Source of the DNA: Nesterenkonia aurantiaca
GTDB lineage: Bacteria; Actinomycetota; Actinomycetes; Actinomycetales; Micrococcaceae
Direction: 5' to 3'
Assembly: GCF_004364585.1 (NCBI RefSeq)
Contig: NZ_SOAN01000001.1
Coordinates: forward strand, 608,814-672,813
Length of the DNA stretch: 64,000 nt
Of the stretch, positions 1-9,848 are shown in pieces. The position numbers were made by a program, and so were the translations under genes. Below the pieces are notes generated by a model. The model ran no database searches. It worked only from the letters and a program-made list of their open reading frames with translations, and had not been told where the DNA came from. Positions within the stretch are counted from its first letter, which is position 1; every line of letters starts with the position of its first letter.

Positions 1-702
1 CTGGGCGATCATCACCGACATCGAATGCGAGACCACATCGTGGAGCTCCCGGGCGATGCGCATCCGCTCGGCGTCGACGGCCAGCCGCGCCTCCTGGTCC
101 CGCTCACGGATGAGCAGCTGGTTGCGCTCCGAGATGGCCTCGAGCTCTCGACGACGACGGCCGGCCAGGTGCCCGGCGAGCCAGAAGACCAGAGCGATGG
201 CGCCGGCGAAGCCGCCGGTGAGTCCGGCTCCGCCCAGCGAGTCTGTCCACTCGCCGCCATAGTCGTACTGCTGCATGTAGTACAGGTCCAGGTACACGAA
301 ATAGGCGCCCAGTGCCGCGGCCCCGAGCAGCGCCACGGCGAGATAGCTCCAAGAGACGCGCGGTGTGCCGTATTTCGCGCACGCATAGACCGCCAGCGGC
401 ACGGCGAGTGCGGAGACTCCCGGCGCCGCGCCGATCACCAGCTGCCCGGCGCAGAAGACCGCCATGAACCCGGCGGCCGCTCCGGGGTTGGTGCGTGAGA
501 AGGCGAGCGGCAGGATGCACAGGGTCTCGACGATGATCCCCGCATACCAGGGGACCTCGATCCCGATCTCGCTGAAGGAGCGCCTGCCGCCGGAGTGCGA
601 GAACAGCATCAGCACCAGCAGCGGCAAGACCTTGACCAGGGCATCGATCAACCGCTGCCGGGTGCGGGTCCTGGCCCCCTGGGGATCAGTCAGCGGCGGC
701 AT
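1..702 (-). CDS. Sensor histidine kinase (HisKA_3 type), cut by window edge
   Basis: Membrane sensor kinase of a NarL/DesK-type two-component system. Only the first 234 codons are inside the window, so the ATP-binding domain and the likely partner regulator lie to the left. The N-terminal part has several hydrophobic segments between about residues 20 and 170. A charged linker follows, then the dimerisation helix with RIARELHDVVSHSMSVM (phospho-acceptor His near residue 221). The ATG at 702 is the first start in frame and overlaps the end of the upstream PLDc_N gene by 17 bases, so the two are probably co-transcribed. The signal sensed cannot be read from the sequence. Confidence 0.88.
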   Translation of the reverse strand, partial: MPPLTDPQGARTRTRQRLIDALVKVLPLLVLMLFSHSGGRRSFSEIGIEVPWYAGIIVETLCILPLAFSRTNPGAAAGFMAVFCAGQLVIGAAPGVSALAVPLAVYACAKYGTPRVSWSYLAVALLGAAALGAYFVYLDLYYMQQYDYGGEWTDSLGGAGLTGGFAGAIALVFWLAGHLAGRRRRELEAISERNQLLIRERDQEARLAVDAERMRIARELHDVVSHSMSVMIAQ

Positions 703-1111
703 CGCGGCCTCTGCCCCGTTCCGCCGGCCCGGCTTCTTCCTGCCCGGCTTCTTCCCGCCCGGTTTCTTCCTGCCGGGCTGCTTCCTGCCCGGCTGCTCGC
801 CGGGCCTCCTCACGGCGCTGCGCCACCTCCTCGGGCGCGTACTTCTCCACCATGCCCTTCTCCGGGCGGCCATGTTCGCGGCGGTAGCGCACGGTCTCCG
901 AGACCAGGTAGATCGCAGGCCCGATGATCGGCAGCAGGAAGATCACCGCGCCCCAGATCGTGGTGTGTCTGCCGGTCTTGCCCGAGTCCTGGACCAGCAC
1001 CATCAGTGCCGCCACCAGCAGCCCTACTGCGGTGACCGCAATCGCCCAGGCCCAGACGGGGTTGCTCTCGGTCAGGAGGCGGAGCGCGACCGCGGAGTTG
1101 AAGGGATTCAC
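686..1111 (-). CDS. PLDc_N-domain small membrane protein with charged tail
   Basis: 141-residue membrane protein. Two hydrophobic helices (about residues 20-40 and 52-72) flank a short loop, as in the phospholipase D N-terminal (PLDc_N) family, with the family-like stretch GAVIFLLPIIGPAIYLV. The last 45 residues are almost only Glu, Arg, Ala, Gly and Gln and come from imperfect DNA repeats at about 715-790. The start is GTG at 1111. No Shine-Dalgarno is visible, but TAGACT lies 6 bases upstream, which suits a leaderless message. The end overlaps the histidine kinase gene by 17 bases. Function is unknown; it may assist the kinase. Confidence 0.75.
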   Translation of the reverse strand: MNPFNSAVALRLLTESNPVWAWAIAVTAVGLLVAALMVLVQDSGKTGRHTTIWGAVIFLLPIIGPAIYLVSETVRYRREHGRPEKGMVEKYAPEEVAQRREEARRAAGQEAARQEETGREEAGQEEAGPAERGRGRDAAAD

Positions 1112-1319
1112 AGTCTCAGTCTAGAAGCCGCGCCTGGGCAGGGCCTCCTCCTGCGGGACCAGATCAGCGCCGGTGAGGCAATGCCTCGCCAGGTCAGACC
1201 CGGCTCTGCCGCAATGGACCCTGGCACGCTTAGACTTCGCTCACGGATCGACGTGGTGGGCCGGCACAGCCCGGTCCAGGGCCGCGCCGTGGTGGATCGG
1301 GAACCGAGAGGTGGACGGC

Positions 1320-3077
1320 ATGGCGAAGCTCTCTGCACGCGGTGCCGCCTTCCTGCGAGCACACCTGATCCACCTGATCTGCGCCCTGGCACTGGCCTCC
1401 CTCGCGCTGACTCCATCGCTGGTGCCCCGCCCGACGGTCTTCCAGGGCGTCATGGCCGGGCTGTGGTTCATGGTCGGCTTCCAGCTCGGGTTCGCGGTGC
1501 GCGCCGCGGTCCGGGCTCTGGCTCGGCGTCTCTCCGGCAGATGGCCCAGGTCGATGGCAGGCCCGGACGCTCCTGCCGACTCCACTCGCGGCGGGCGGGA
1601 AGGGCGCTCACCGCTTCGCGCGGGGGGCCTCGCCGCTGCCATCGGCGTGGGGCTGTTCATCTACGTGATGGGCTACGGGGCGCTGGTGGTCTCTTGGCAG
1701 AACGAGGTCCGCGAACTGGTGGAGATGGAACCGGTCGACGGCCCCGGGCACGCCGCGTTCCTGGTGAGCATGGCCACGACGATGCTCCTGGTCTTCGGGA
1801 TCGCCAAGGCGATCACCGCGCTGCGCGACGCGGTGGGACGCTGGGTGGCACGCCGAGGGGGTTCCGCGCGACGGACCCGCTGGGCCTCGCGGACCACGGC
1901 CGTCGCCGCGGTGCTCGCCCTGGTCCTGGGCCTGATCGGCGGTGGGCTCGGCGTCGTCGGGCGGATCTATCAGGACCGCGATGCCGGCACGCTTGAGGGC
2001 AGCTCGCCCCCGGTGCTGCCCGGCCGCTCCGGCGGACCTGGATCGGCCGCGGACTGGGACGGGCTGGGCCGACAGGGCCGCGCCTTCACCGGTGGCGGTC
2101 CCAGCGCGGCGCATATCGCGCAGGTCACCGGCACTTCGGCAGAGGAACCGGTCCGGGCCTACGCCGGACTGTCGCAGGGAGCAGACATGCAGGCCCGGGC
2201 GGAGCTGGTCGTCGAGGAGCTCGAGCGCCACGGCGGGTTCGACCGTGAGGTGCTGCTCGTCGCCACGCCCACCGGTTCCGGCTGGCTCGAGCCGCAGGCG
2301 ATCGCGGCTCTGGAGTACCTCTATGCCGGGGACACCGCCGCCGCGTCGATGCAGTACTCGGTGCAGCCCAGCTGGGTCTCGTTCCTGTTCGACCCCGAAC
2401 TTCCCCAGAATTCGAGCCAGGCGCTGTTCGACGCGGTCCACGCGCGGTGGCAGGCGCTGCCCGAGGCGGAGCGGCCCCGGCTGGTGGTCTACGGGCTGAG
2501 TCTGGGCGCCCTGGGCATGTCTGGCAGCTTCGAGAGTCTGGAGGACCTGCTGGCGCGCACCGACGCGGCGCTGTTCACCGGTCCGCCGGCGACCTCCGAG
2601 CCGTGGCGAACCCTGCAGGCGAACCGGGATCCCGGGAGTCCCGTCTGGCAGCCGATCTATCGGGACGGAGAGCGGGTGCGCTGGCAGTCCAAGCCCGGCG
2701 ACTTCGCCGCGCCGGAGGGTTCATGGCGAGAGCCTCGCCTTGGCTATCTCCAGCACGCCACCGACCCGATCACCTGGCTGGATCCAGCGGTGATCTATCG
2801 CTCCCCCGAATGGCTGAGCGGGCCAGCGGACTCCGGTGGACGCGGCGCCGATGTCAGCGATTCGATGCGCTGGATCCCCGGTGTCACGTTCATGCATCTG
2901 GTGGCGGACATGCTGGTCAGCGAGGCGGTGCCGCCCAGCCACGGTCACAACTTCGGCGACGTCGCGGTGGACGGCTGGGCGCAGGTGCTTCCGGGCCATG
3001 AGCGCAGCCAGGCGCAGCTGGATGAGATCCAGTCCGTCATCGAAGGCATCGACACACACGACCCGACCTGGGAGTGA
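1320..3077 (+). CDS. Abhydrolase_9 family membrane-anchored alpha/beta hydrolase
   Basis: 585 residues. The N-terminal third holds about four transmembrane helices (roughly residues 18-34, 43-62, 110-130, 145-165, and another before residue 220), matching the Abhydrolase_9 N-terminal domain. The C-terminal half is an alpha/beta hydrolase with a serine elbow GLSLG (in VVYGLSLGALG), GLSQGAD earlier in the domain, and a late HGHNFGD motif that can supply the histidine. Substrate is unknown; the family is common in actinobacteria and is thought to act at the membrane. I chose ATG 1320, preceded by AGAGGTGG, over an in-frame ATG at 1173 whose extra 49 residues look like translated promoter DNA. 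Confidence 0.85.
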   Translation: MAKLSARGAAFLRAHLIHLICALALASLALTPSLVPRPTVFQGVMAGLWFMVGFQLGFAVRAAVRALARRLSGRWPRSMAGPDAPADSTRGGREGRSPLRAGGLAAAIGVGLFIYVMGYGALVVSWQNEVRELVEMEPVDGPGHAAFLVSMATTMLLVFGIAKAITALRDAVGRWVARRGGSARRTRWASRTTAVAAVLALVLGLIGGGLGVVGRIYQDRDAGTLEGSSPPVLPGRSGGPGSAADWDGLGRQGRAFTGGGPSAAHIAQVTGTSAEEPVRAYAGLSQGADMQARAELVVEELERHGGFDREVLLVATPTGSGWLEPQAIAALEYLYAGDTAAASMQYSVQPSWVSFLFDPELPQNSSQALFDAVHARWQALPEAERPRLVVYGLSLGALGMSGSFESLEDLLARTDAALFTGPPATSEPWRTLQANRDPGSPVWQPIYRDGERVRWQSKPGDFAAPEGSWREPRLGYLQHATDPITWLDPAVIYRSPEWLSGPADSGGRGADVSDSMRWIPGVTFMHLVADMLVSEAVPPSHGHNFGDVAVDGWAQVLPGHERSQAQLDEIQSVIEGIDTHDPTWE

Positions 3078-3117
3078 GGCTTGCACCGACCTGCGCTGAC
3101 CTGCCCTCCGGAGTGGA

Positions 3118-3951
3118 TCAGCGCTGCGGCCAGACGGAGCGCTCCCGCATGACCTCGGCGAGCGCCTCGGCGTCGTCGGTGATCAGTCCGTCCACGCCCA
3201 TGTCCAAGAGCTCGCGCATCTCGGCAGGCTCATCGACCACCCAGACGTGGACCTGAAGGCCCGCCCGGTGGCAGCGCTGCACGAAGCGCGGGGTCACGAC
3301 CCGGACCCGGCCCTGGGAGACCGGGACCTGTACGCAGTCGATCTCGGCGATGCGACCGCCGAGCCGGCCGATCAGCCCCAGCGGGCCCAGCAGCACGATC
3401 AGCGCGGTGGCCGCCCAGCCACCGGAGGCGGTGACCGGCCGGGTCAGCCGACGTCGGACACGGTGGCGTCGAGCATCGTTGAAGCTGGCGACGAGCACCC
3501 GGTCGTGAGCCTGGTGCTCCTCCACGAGACGCACGAACTCGGTGACCGCGGCGGCGTCCTTGAGGTCGACGTTGAGATGGACGTCGTCCCAGGCGTCCAG
3601 CAGCTCCTCAAAGCGCACCAGAGGTTCGCTGACGTCGTCTCCGGTGCCTACCCGCAGCTCGGCGAGCTCCGCCCAGGTCTTCTCGCTCAGCCGGCCACTT
3701 CCGGTGGTAGCGCGGTCCAGCTCCTCGTCGTGGAAGACCACCAGGGTGCCGTCGGCGGCCGTGCGGACGTCGATCTCCAGGTAGCGATAGCCGAGTTCGA
3801 CCGCGTGGCGAAACGCGCCCATGGTGTTCTCCCGGCGCGGATCGGCGCCGCGGTGCGCGAAGGCCAGCGGCCGATGGTGCAGCGGGCCGGGCCGGGAGTT
3901 CAACAGGTACGGAACATCCCGGTAGGCGGGCCGGCGGTAGAGCCTGGGCAT
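3118..3951 (-). CDS. Glycerophosphodiester phosphodiesterase
   Basis: 277 residues, GDPD fold. It should hydrolyse glycerophosphodiesters to sn-glycerol 3-phosphate and an alcohol. Visible catalytic and metal motifs: AHRGADP with REN (general HRG...EN) near residues 32-43, EIDVR near residue 58, and the FHDEELDR histidine near residue 73. No secretion signal is apparent, so it is probably cytoplasmic. The ATG at 3951 follows directly after the stop codon of the HAD gene (3952), so translation is probably coupled with it and with the PfkB kinase upstream. Confidence 0.9.
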   Translation of the reverse strand: MPRLYRRPAYRDVPYLLNSRPGPLHHRPLAFAHRGADPRRENTMGAFRHAVELGYRYLEIDVRTAADGTLVVFHDEELDRATTGSGRLSEKTWAELAELRVGTGDDVSEPLVRFEELLDAWDDVHLNVDLKDAAAVTEFVRLVEEHQAHDRVLVASFNDARRHRVRRRLTRPVTASGGWAATALIVLLGPLGLIGRLGGRIAEIDCVQVPVSQGRVRVVTPRFVQRCHRAGLQVHVWVVDEPAEMRELLDMGVDGLITDDAEALAEVMRERSVWPQR

Positions 3952-4908
3952 CTAGAGCTCTCCGGCGAGCAGCTTCTCGATCACCTGCGCCACGCCGTCC
4001 TCGTCACAGGAGGCTGCGGTGTGGTTCGCAGCAGAGCGCGCCTCCGGGTGGGCCGAGCCGACGGCCCACGAGGTGCCGGCCCAGCGGAGCATCTCGATGT
4101 CATTGGGCATGTCCCCGAAGGCGACGACACGTTCCTGATCGATCTGCTGGGAGGCGGCGTAGCGGGCCAGGCCGGCTGCCTTGTTCACCCCGGGGGCGGA
4201 GAGCTCCAGCAGGCTCACCCCGGGAGCGGAATGGGTGACGGTGAGCAGGTCCCCGACCATCCCCTGGACCCGGCCCAGGAACTCATCCGGGGCCATGGTG
4301 TCGGTCTTGCAGAGCAGCTTCACGACCCGGTCGGTCACGTGGGCGCTGGTGACGTCACTTCCCGGGGTCTGGGCCGCGTTGCTGAGCCCGTCGCGCTCCA
4401 GGGTCTCGTCCAGCGGTCCGAGCCGCAGGTCCTCCTCGGTGACGCCGGCGGCGCGGCGGCGGTCGGCTTCGAAGAACAGCGAGCCGGCGATGAAGGGCTC
4501 CTCCATGTGCAGGTGCTGGAGGGTCTCGGCCGCGAAGGAGGCGCGGGGATCAATCTGGCTGATCATGTCCTTGACGCTGAACAGCGCCTCGGCGTCCAGC
4601 GCGGACTCGTGGATCAGCCGGTCGGCGGCGAGGTCGTAGATGACCGCTCCGTTGGAGGCGATCACGGTCCCCGGCGCCCCGAGGGTCTGGCTGATGTGCT
4701 TGAGCCAGCGCACCGGGCGTCCGGTGACGAGCACCACCCGGACCCCTGCCGACTGGGCGGCCTGAAACGCCTCGACGGTGCGCATCGAGACCGTGCCGGA
4801 GTGGGTGTGGGTGTAGCTGAGGATGGTCCCATCGATGTCGCTGGCGATCAGGTGCACCGGTCCGCCGGTGAGCGTCGGAACGGAGGCGGGGAAGGAGAGC
4901 TCGGTCAT
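3952..4908 (-). CDS. HAD-superfamily (Cof-type) phosphatase
   Basis: 318-residue haloacid-dehalogenase hydrolase, probably a sugar-phosphate or nucleotide phosphatase with a C2-type cap. Motif I is SDIDGTIL (nucleophile Asp), motif II is VLVTGRP, and motif IV is VAFGDMPNDIEML. The ATG at 4908 gives a natural N-terminus just before motif I; the in-frame ATG 144 bases upstream would run into the PfkB gene. It starts 4 bases after the PfkB stop and ends directly against the phosphodiesterase start, so the three genes form one operon. Substrate not determinable. Confidence 0.87.
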   Translation of the reverse strand: MTELSFPASVPTLTGGPVHLIASDIDGTILSYTHTHSGTVSMRTVEAFQAAQSAGVRVVLVTGRPVRWLKHISQTLGAPGTVIASNGAVIYDLAADRLIHESALDAEALFSVKDMISQIDPRASFAAETLQHLHMEEPFIAGSLFFEADRRRAAGVTEEDLRLGPLDETLERDGLSNAAQTPGSDVTSAHVTDRVVKLLCKTDTMAPDEFLGRVQGMVGDLLTVTHSAPGVSLLELSAPGVNKAAGLARYAASQQIDQERVVAFGDMPNDIEMLRWAGTSWAVGSAHPEARSAANHTAASCDEDGVAQVIEKLLAGEL

Positions 4909-4912
4909 CGGC

Positions 4913-5959
4913 TCAGCTCTCGAGCGCCTGGGCAAGCTCGTCCGCGGTGGGCGGCTGGGCACCGAAGCGGGAGGAGTTGATCGCCGCGGCACGGGCGGCG
5001 GTGCGCAGCACGGTGGCCAGCTGGTCGGTGCTGATCTCCCGCAGCGCTTCACGCCGGGAGGCGCCGAGCAGATGCATTCCGCGCAGCGTGGAGAGCGTGG
5101 CGGCCATGAAGGAGTCCCCGGCGCCGACCGTGTCGGCCACCTCGATGGAGAAGGCCTCCTGCTCGGCGAAGCCGGCTCGGGTCAGCCCCATCGCCCCGGA
5201 AGGCCCGCGGGTGACGGTGACCAGGGCGGGCCCCAGCTGCATCCAGGCCTCCATGGTCTCGCGGTGGCTGCGCTCGGGGTAGAGCAGATCGAGATCATCG
5301 GTGGAGGCCTGGATGACGTCGGCGCGGGCGATGAACTCCTCGGCCTGCCGCCGGGCCTCTTCGCGGTTGGGCACCAGGGTGGGGCGGTAGTTCGGGTCAT
5401 AGGAGATGGTCGCGACGACCCGCGCCCGATCCAGCACCCCCTTGACCGTCTCCGCGCCAGGCTGGAGCATCGCCCCGATCGAGCCGGCATGGAGGTGCTC
5501 CAGCGGACCGGCCTGGACCGGGTCACCGCGCTCCGGGCCTGCGTGTTCCGAGTCTGCGTGTTCCGGGCCTGCGTGTTCCGGGCCTGCGGCGGCAGGCTTG
5601 GTCTCCCGGGCCAGGGCGCAGAACTTGTTCTCCAGCTCCTCGGCGCTGGGAAGCGTCCAGTCCAGGGTGAATTCGTAGCTGGCCTGCCCGGTGGGGTCCA
5701 AGGTGGCCCGAGCCACCGAGGTCGGGGAGGCGTCGGCGTCGAGCAGGGCGGTGATGCCCTGGGCTCGCAGGCTGCGCGCGATCATCCGGCCGTAGTCGTC
5801 GTCGCCGCGGCGACCGGCGAAGACCACGTCGTGCTCCAGCCGGGCGAGTCCCACCGCGACATTGAACGGCGAGCCCCCGACGTGCGCTTTAGGGGCAGAT
5901 GTCTCCGAATGGACGACATCTACCAGGCATTCTCCGATGACCGCCAGGTATGCACTCAC
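4913..5959 (-). CDS. PfkB-family carbohydrate kinase with repeat insertion
   Basis: 348 residues. An ATP-dependent sugar or nucleoside kinase, most like fructokinases: GGSPFNVAVGLARLEHD near residue 27 (PfkB signature 1) and DTVGAGDSFMA near residue 265 (signature 2, anion hole and catalytic Asp). I chose GTG 5959, which places AYLAVIGECLVD at the N-terminus as in the family; longer in-frame starts run into thiF. Between residues 125 and 150 it carries an insertion built from EHAGPE/EHADSE repeats, encoded by three 15-base repeats at 5535-5579 and probably a surface loop. Substrate unknown. Confidence 0.87.
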   Translation of the reverse strand: MSAYLAVIGECLVDVVHSETSAPKAHVGGSPFNVAVGLARLEHDVVFAGRRGDDDYGRMIARSLRAQGITALLDADASPTSVARATLDPTGQASYEFTLDWTLPSAEELENKFCALARETKPAAAGPEHAGPEHADSEHAGPERGDPVQAGPLEHLHAGSIGAMLQPGAETVKGVLDRARVVATISYDPNYRPTLVPNREEARRQAEEFIARADVIQASTDDLDLLYPERSHRETMEAWMQLGPALVTVTRGPSGAMGLTRAGFAEQEAFSIEVADTVGAGDSFMAATLSTLRGMHLLGASRREALREISTDQLATVLRTAARAAAINSSRFGAQPPTADELAQALES

Positions 5960-5987
5960 GCTACTAAAGTACCGCACCGGGGAAGGC

Positions 5988-7259
5988 TTAGAGCTGTCTG
6001 TAAAGCTCATAGCCCCCGATGAGGTTGCGCAGCTGCGCCTGCGGGTGGCGCTGGCGCAGCACTTCCAGCGCCTGACGGGAGCGGACCCCGATCTTGCAGT
6101 AGAGCACCACAGGTCTTCCGGCGTCATCCTCGAGGCCCGAGACTCCGGCGTCGTCGGCCCAGAGATCGCGCAGCGGGACGTTCACCGCGCCCTCGATGGT
6201 GCCCATCTGGTGCTCCCAGGGCTCCCGGACATCAACGATCCCACCGATCGCTCCGGCGTCGATGAGCTCACGCAGCTCCTTCGGGGTGAGCTCGTCCGCG
6301 AGCTTGGGATCCCCGGTGAAGGGGTTGAAGTCGAGGTCCTCGACGTCGGCGGGCTGATCTGCTGCGGGCTCCGATTCAGGCTGCTCGACGGCGTCCGGGG
6401 CTGGGGCGGCAGGAGCCTGGGCGACTGGGGCGGCTGGGGCGGCTGCCGCGGCGGGGGCATCCTCGCTGAACCCGCCGAGTCCCGCGACGTCGGCGCCGAT
6501 GCTGGTCACCGGCACCCGCTCAGGATCCGGGTGCAGGCTGATCTCGCGGAAGCTGGCATCCAGCGCGTCATAGATCAACACCCGGCCCAGCAGGGTCTCA
6601 CCGATGCCGGTGAGGAACTTGATCGTCTCGGTGGCCATGATCGAGCCGATCACCCCGGGCAGCACGCCGAGCACCCCGGCCTGAGCACAGGTGGGGACCT
6701 CCCCGGCGTCGGGAGCCTCGGGGTAGAGATCACGGTAGGCGGGACCGTGACCGGCCCAGAAGAGACTGACCTGGCCGGCGAAGCGCAGGATCGACCCGGA
6801 GACCATCGGCTTATCGGCGATCTCACAGGCATCGGCGACCACATAGCGGGTCGTGAAGTTGTCCGAGCCGTCCACCACGATATCGGCCTCGTTGATCAGC
6901 TCCAGCGCATTGGCGGCCGTGATCGGCTCCCGGTGCTCATGGATGACGATCTCGGGGTGCAGCCCGCGCATCACCGCCGCGGCGGAGGCGGTCTTGGGCT
7001 CCCCGATGCTGCCCTCGGAGTGGATCACCTGACGGTGCAGGTTGGAGCGGTCCACCACATCGTGATCGATCACCTCGATGGTGCCCACCCCGGCGGCGGC
7101 CAGGTAGGTCAGGATCGGGGCACCCAGACCCCCGGCGCCGATGACCACCACGCGGGAGTTCAGCAGTTTCGCCTGGGCCTCGATACCGAAGCCGTCCAGG
7201 GAGAAGTGCCGCTGGAACCGCTCCATCTGGGAGCGGGAGAACTGGGAGAGATCATTCAT
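5988..7259 (-). CDS. thiF: ThiF/MoeB-type adenylyltransferase fused to rhodanese domain
   Basis: 423 residues. The E1-like domain (about 1-255) adenylates the C-terminal glycine of a sulfur carrier: nucleotide loop GAGGLGAP, VDGSDNFTTRY, and a Cys in PTCAQAGVLG. The CXXC pairs that bind zinc in E. coli MoeB/ThiF are not visible. An Ala/Pro/Glu linker (about 260-310) leads to a rhodanese domain (about 320-423) with active-site VLYCKIGVRSRQA, which can carry persulfide. It lies 15 bases after thiG in the same direction, so ThiS is the likely substrate; shared use with molybdopterin synthesis is possible. Confidence 0.88.
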   Translation of the reverse strand: MNDLSQFSRSQMERFQRHFSLDGFGIEAQAKLLNSRVVVIGAGGLGAPILTYLAAAGVGTIEVIDHDVVDRSNLHRQVIHSEGSIGEPKTASAAAVMRGLHPEIVIHEHREPITAANALELINEADIVVDGSDNFTTRYVVADACEIADKPMVSGSILRFAGQVSLFWAGHGPAYRDLYPEAPDAGEVPTCAQAGVLGVLPGVIGSIMATETIKFLTGIGETLLGRVLIYDALDASFREISLHPDPERVPVTSIGADVAGLGGFSEDAPAAAAAPAAPVAQAPAAPAPDAVEQPESEPAADQPADVEDLDFNPFTGDPKLADELTPKELRELIDAGAIGGIVDVREPWEHQMGTIEGAVNVPLRDLWADDAGVSGLEDDAGRPVVLYCKIGVRSRQALEVLRQRHPQAQLRNLIGGYELYRQL

Positions 7260-7274
7260 CGTGGGGCAGGGTCC

Positions 7275-8335
<1,061 letters not shown>

Positions 8336-8455
8336 GGTTCTCCATGTCATCAGGTGCGGGTGGTCTTGGCACAACACAGCCCGGGCCGGGTGTGTTCCTG
8401 GTCCGATCCAGGGACGCGCCGCCGGTGCGACGCGGGCCTGGTCCAGTCTAGTGAG

Positions 8456-9775
8456 TCAGCCCCGGTGCCGGGTGAGCCGCATGCTCGCAAGGAGCTGCTG
8501 GTCCGCTGCGCTGAGCTCCCCCGCGGATTCCGGCGACGCCGGCTCCCGCGGCTCCGGCTCCAGCTCCGGCTCCGACTCCGGCTCCGGCTCCGGCTCCGGG
8601 CCCAGCCATCCCGGACCCAGCAGGGATGCGCCGAGCCGGGCGGCCAGCGGGGCGAGCAGGATCCCGTGGCGGGAGTAACCGGTGGAGACCACCAGTCCGG
8701 GGCGCAGCTCCCCGAGGAAGGGCCGCTCGTCCGGGGTGCCTGGGCGGGCGCGGGTGGTGATCTCGGTCAGCTCCATGTCCTTGACCGCGGGCAGCACGGC
8801 GACGGCGTCGCTGAGCAGCTCCTGGACGGATCCGGCGTGGGTGCCGGTGAGGCTGTCTTCGCGGGTGGAGGCTCCGATCACCAGTCCCCCGTCGGCGCGC
8901 GGGACCAGGTAGACCGAGCGGCCGTTGACCTTCGCCCGCACGGTGGCCTCCAGGATGTGGGATTCCCCGCGCATGAGCTGCGCCGGGTTGACCTGCAGGC
9001 GCAGCACGTCGCCGAGGATCGGGCGCAGGTCCAGCGGGCAGTCCTCGGTCAGGCCGGTGATCTCGGAGTAGCCGAGGCCAGGCACCAGCATCACTGCGCG
9101 GAACGGGTGCGCCGCGCCGTCCTGGATGGTGAGGGTGAAGCGCGGAGCCGGGGCGTTTGGTTCGTTGGGTGCGGCGGGAGCTGCGGCCGCTGACTCGTCG
9201 ATGGCGGTGACCGTGCCGGTGAGCCAGCGGGCGGGGGCCCCGGCGCCGGGGAACTGACTCGGGTCCAGCTCGGCCTCCAGCGCGGCCTGGGTGGCGCTCA
9301 CCAGTTGGCGCGGGTCGATCTGATGATCACTGGGGACGTCCCAGCCCTTGGAGAGTCCAGGCGCCAGGCCCGGCTCGCGGCGGCGCAGCGCGGAGCTGGT
9401 CAGCGCGATGACCTCCATGCCGTGCTCTCGCTGGACCACCGCGAGCTCGGCGACCGCGTCCCGGTCGGAGCGGTCGGCAGCGATGAGCAGCGTGCCGTTC
9501 TCGCGATATCCGGTGGGCACATCGGTGGCGCGGGAGAGCGTGGCGAGGAACTGGGGATACTCCGCGCGGGAGGCGCTCATGATCGGCCAGAGATCATCCT
9601 GGCCGTATTGGACCTCGCTGATCGGAGCCAGCATTCCGGCGGCGGCGTAGGAGGCGTCCTGGGCGATGGAAGGGGCGATGACGGTGACGTCATGTCCGGT
9701 CAGACGCAGCTGCCAGGCGGTCAGAAGCCCGATCACGCCAGCGCCGACGACTGCGGTGTTCGCCCTGGTGTTCAC
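8456..9775 (-). CDS. thiO: Glycine oxidase ThiO
   Basis: 439-residue FAD amine oxidase that makes the dehydroglycine needed for thiazole formation. N-terminal dinucleotide fold VVGAGVIGLLTAWQL, then SYAAAGMLAPISE, and a C-terminal FAD motif TGYSRHGILLAPLAA. After the catalytic domain comes a tail rich in Glu-Pro repeats (GPEPEPEPESEPELEPEPRE), unusual for the family and encoded by simple CTCCGG-type DNA repeats at about 8545-8605. The start is GTG at 9775, only 2 bases after the 3' end of the tRNA-Gly gene, with no Shine-Dalgarno possible outside the tRNA sequence. Confidence 0.94.
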   Translation of the reverse strand: MNTRANTAVVGAGVIGLLTAWQLRLTGHDVTVIAPSIAQDASYAAAGMLAPISEVQYGQDDLWPIMSASRAEYPQFLATLSRATDVPTGYRENGTLLIAADRSDRDAVAELAVVQREHGMEVIALTSSALRRREPGLAPGLSKGWDVPSDHQIDPRQLVSATQAALEAELDPSQFPGAGAPARWLTGTVTAIDESAAAAPAAPNEPNAPAPRFTLTIQDGAAHPFRAVMLVPGLGYSEITGLTEDCPLDLRPILGDVLRLQVNPAQLMRGESHILEATVRAKVNGRSVYLVPRADGGLVIGASTREDSLTGTHAGSVQELLSDAVAVLPAVKDMELTEITTRARPGTPDERPFLGELRPGLVVSTGYSRHGILLAPLAARLGASLLGPGWLGPEPEPEPESEPELEPEPREPASPESAGELSAADQQLLASMRLTRHRG

Positions 9776-9777
9776 AG

Positions 9778-9848
9778 AGCGGGCGACGGGAATCGAACCC
9801 GCGTCGTCTGCTTGGGAAGCAGAAGCTTTGCCATTAAGCTACGCCCGC
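9778..9848 (-). tRNA. tRNA-Gly (anticodon CCC)
   Basis: Complete cloverleaf on the minus strand. The acceptor stem GCGGGCG (9848-9842) pairs with CGCCCGC (9785-9779), discriminator U at 9778. D arm GCTT/AAGC; anticodon stem TCTGC/GCAGA with loop TTCCCAA, so the anticodon is CCC (reads GGG); T arm GCGGG-TTCGATT-CCCGT. CCA is not encoded. The gene ends 2 bases before the thiO start codon on the same strand. Confidence 0.95.

Noticed and set aside
464..1996. Long plus-strand open frame of 510 codons
   Set aside because: Antisense to the kinase and PLDc_N genes and out of frame with the hydrolase; Pro/Arg/Gly-rich composition typical of high-GC shadow frames.
8336..8455. Possible TPP riboswitch between thiO and thiS (CACCTGATGACATGG on the minus strand)
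   Set aside because: Only a partial match to one half; no CTGAGA segment, and it lies inside an operon.
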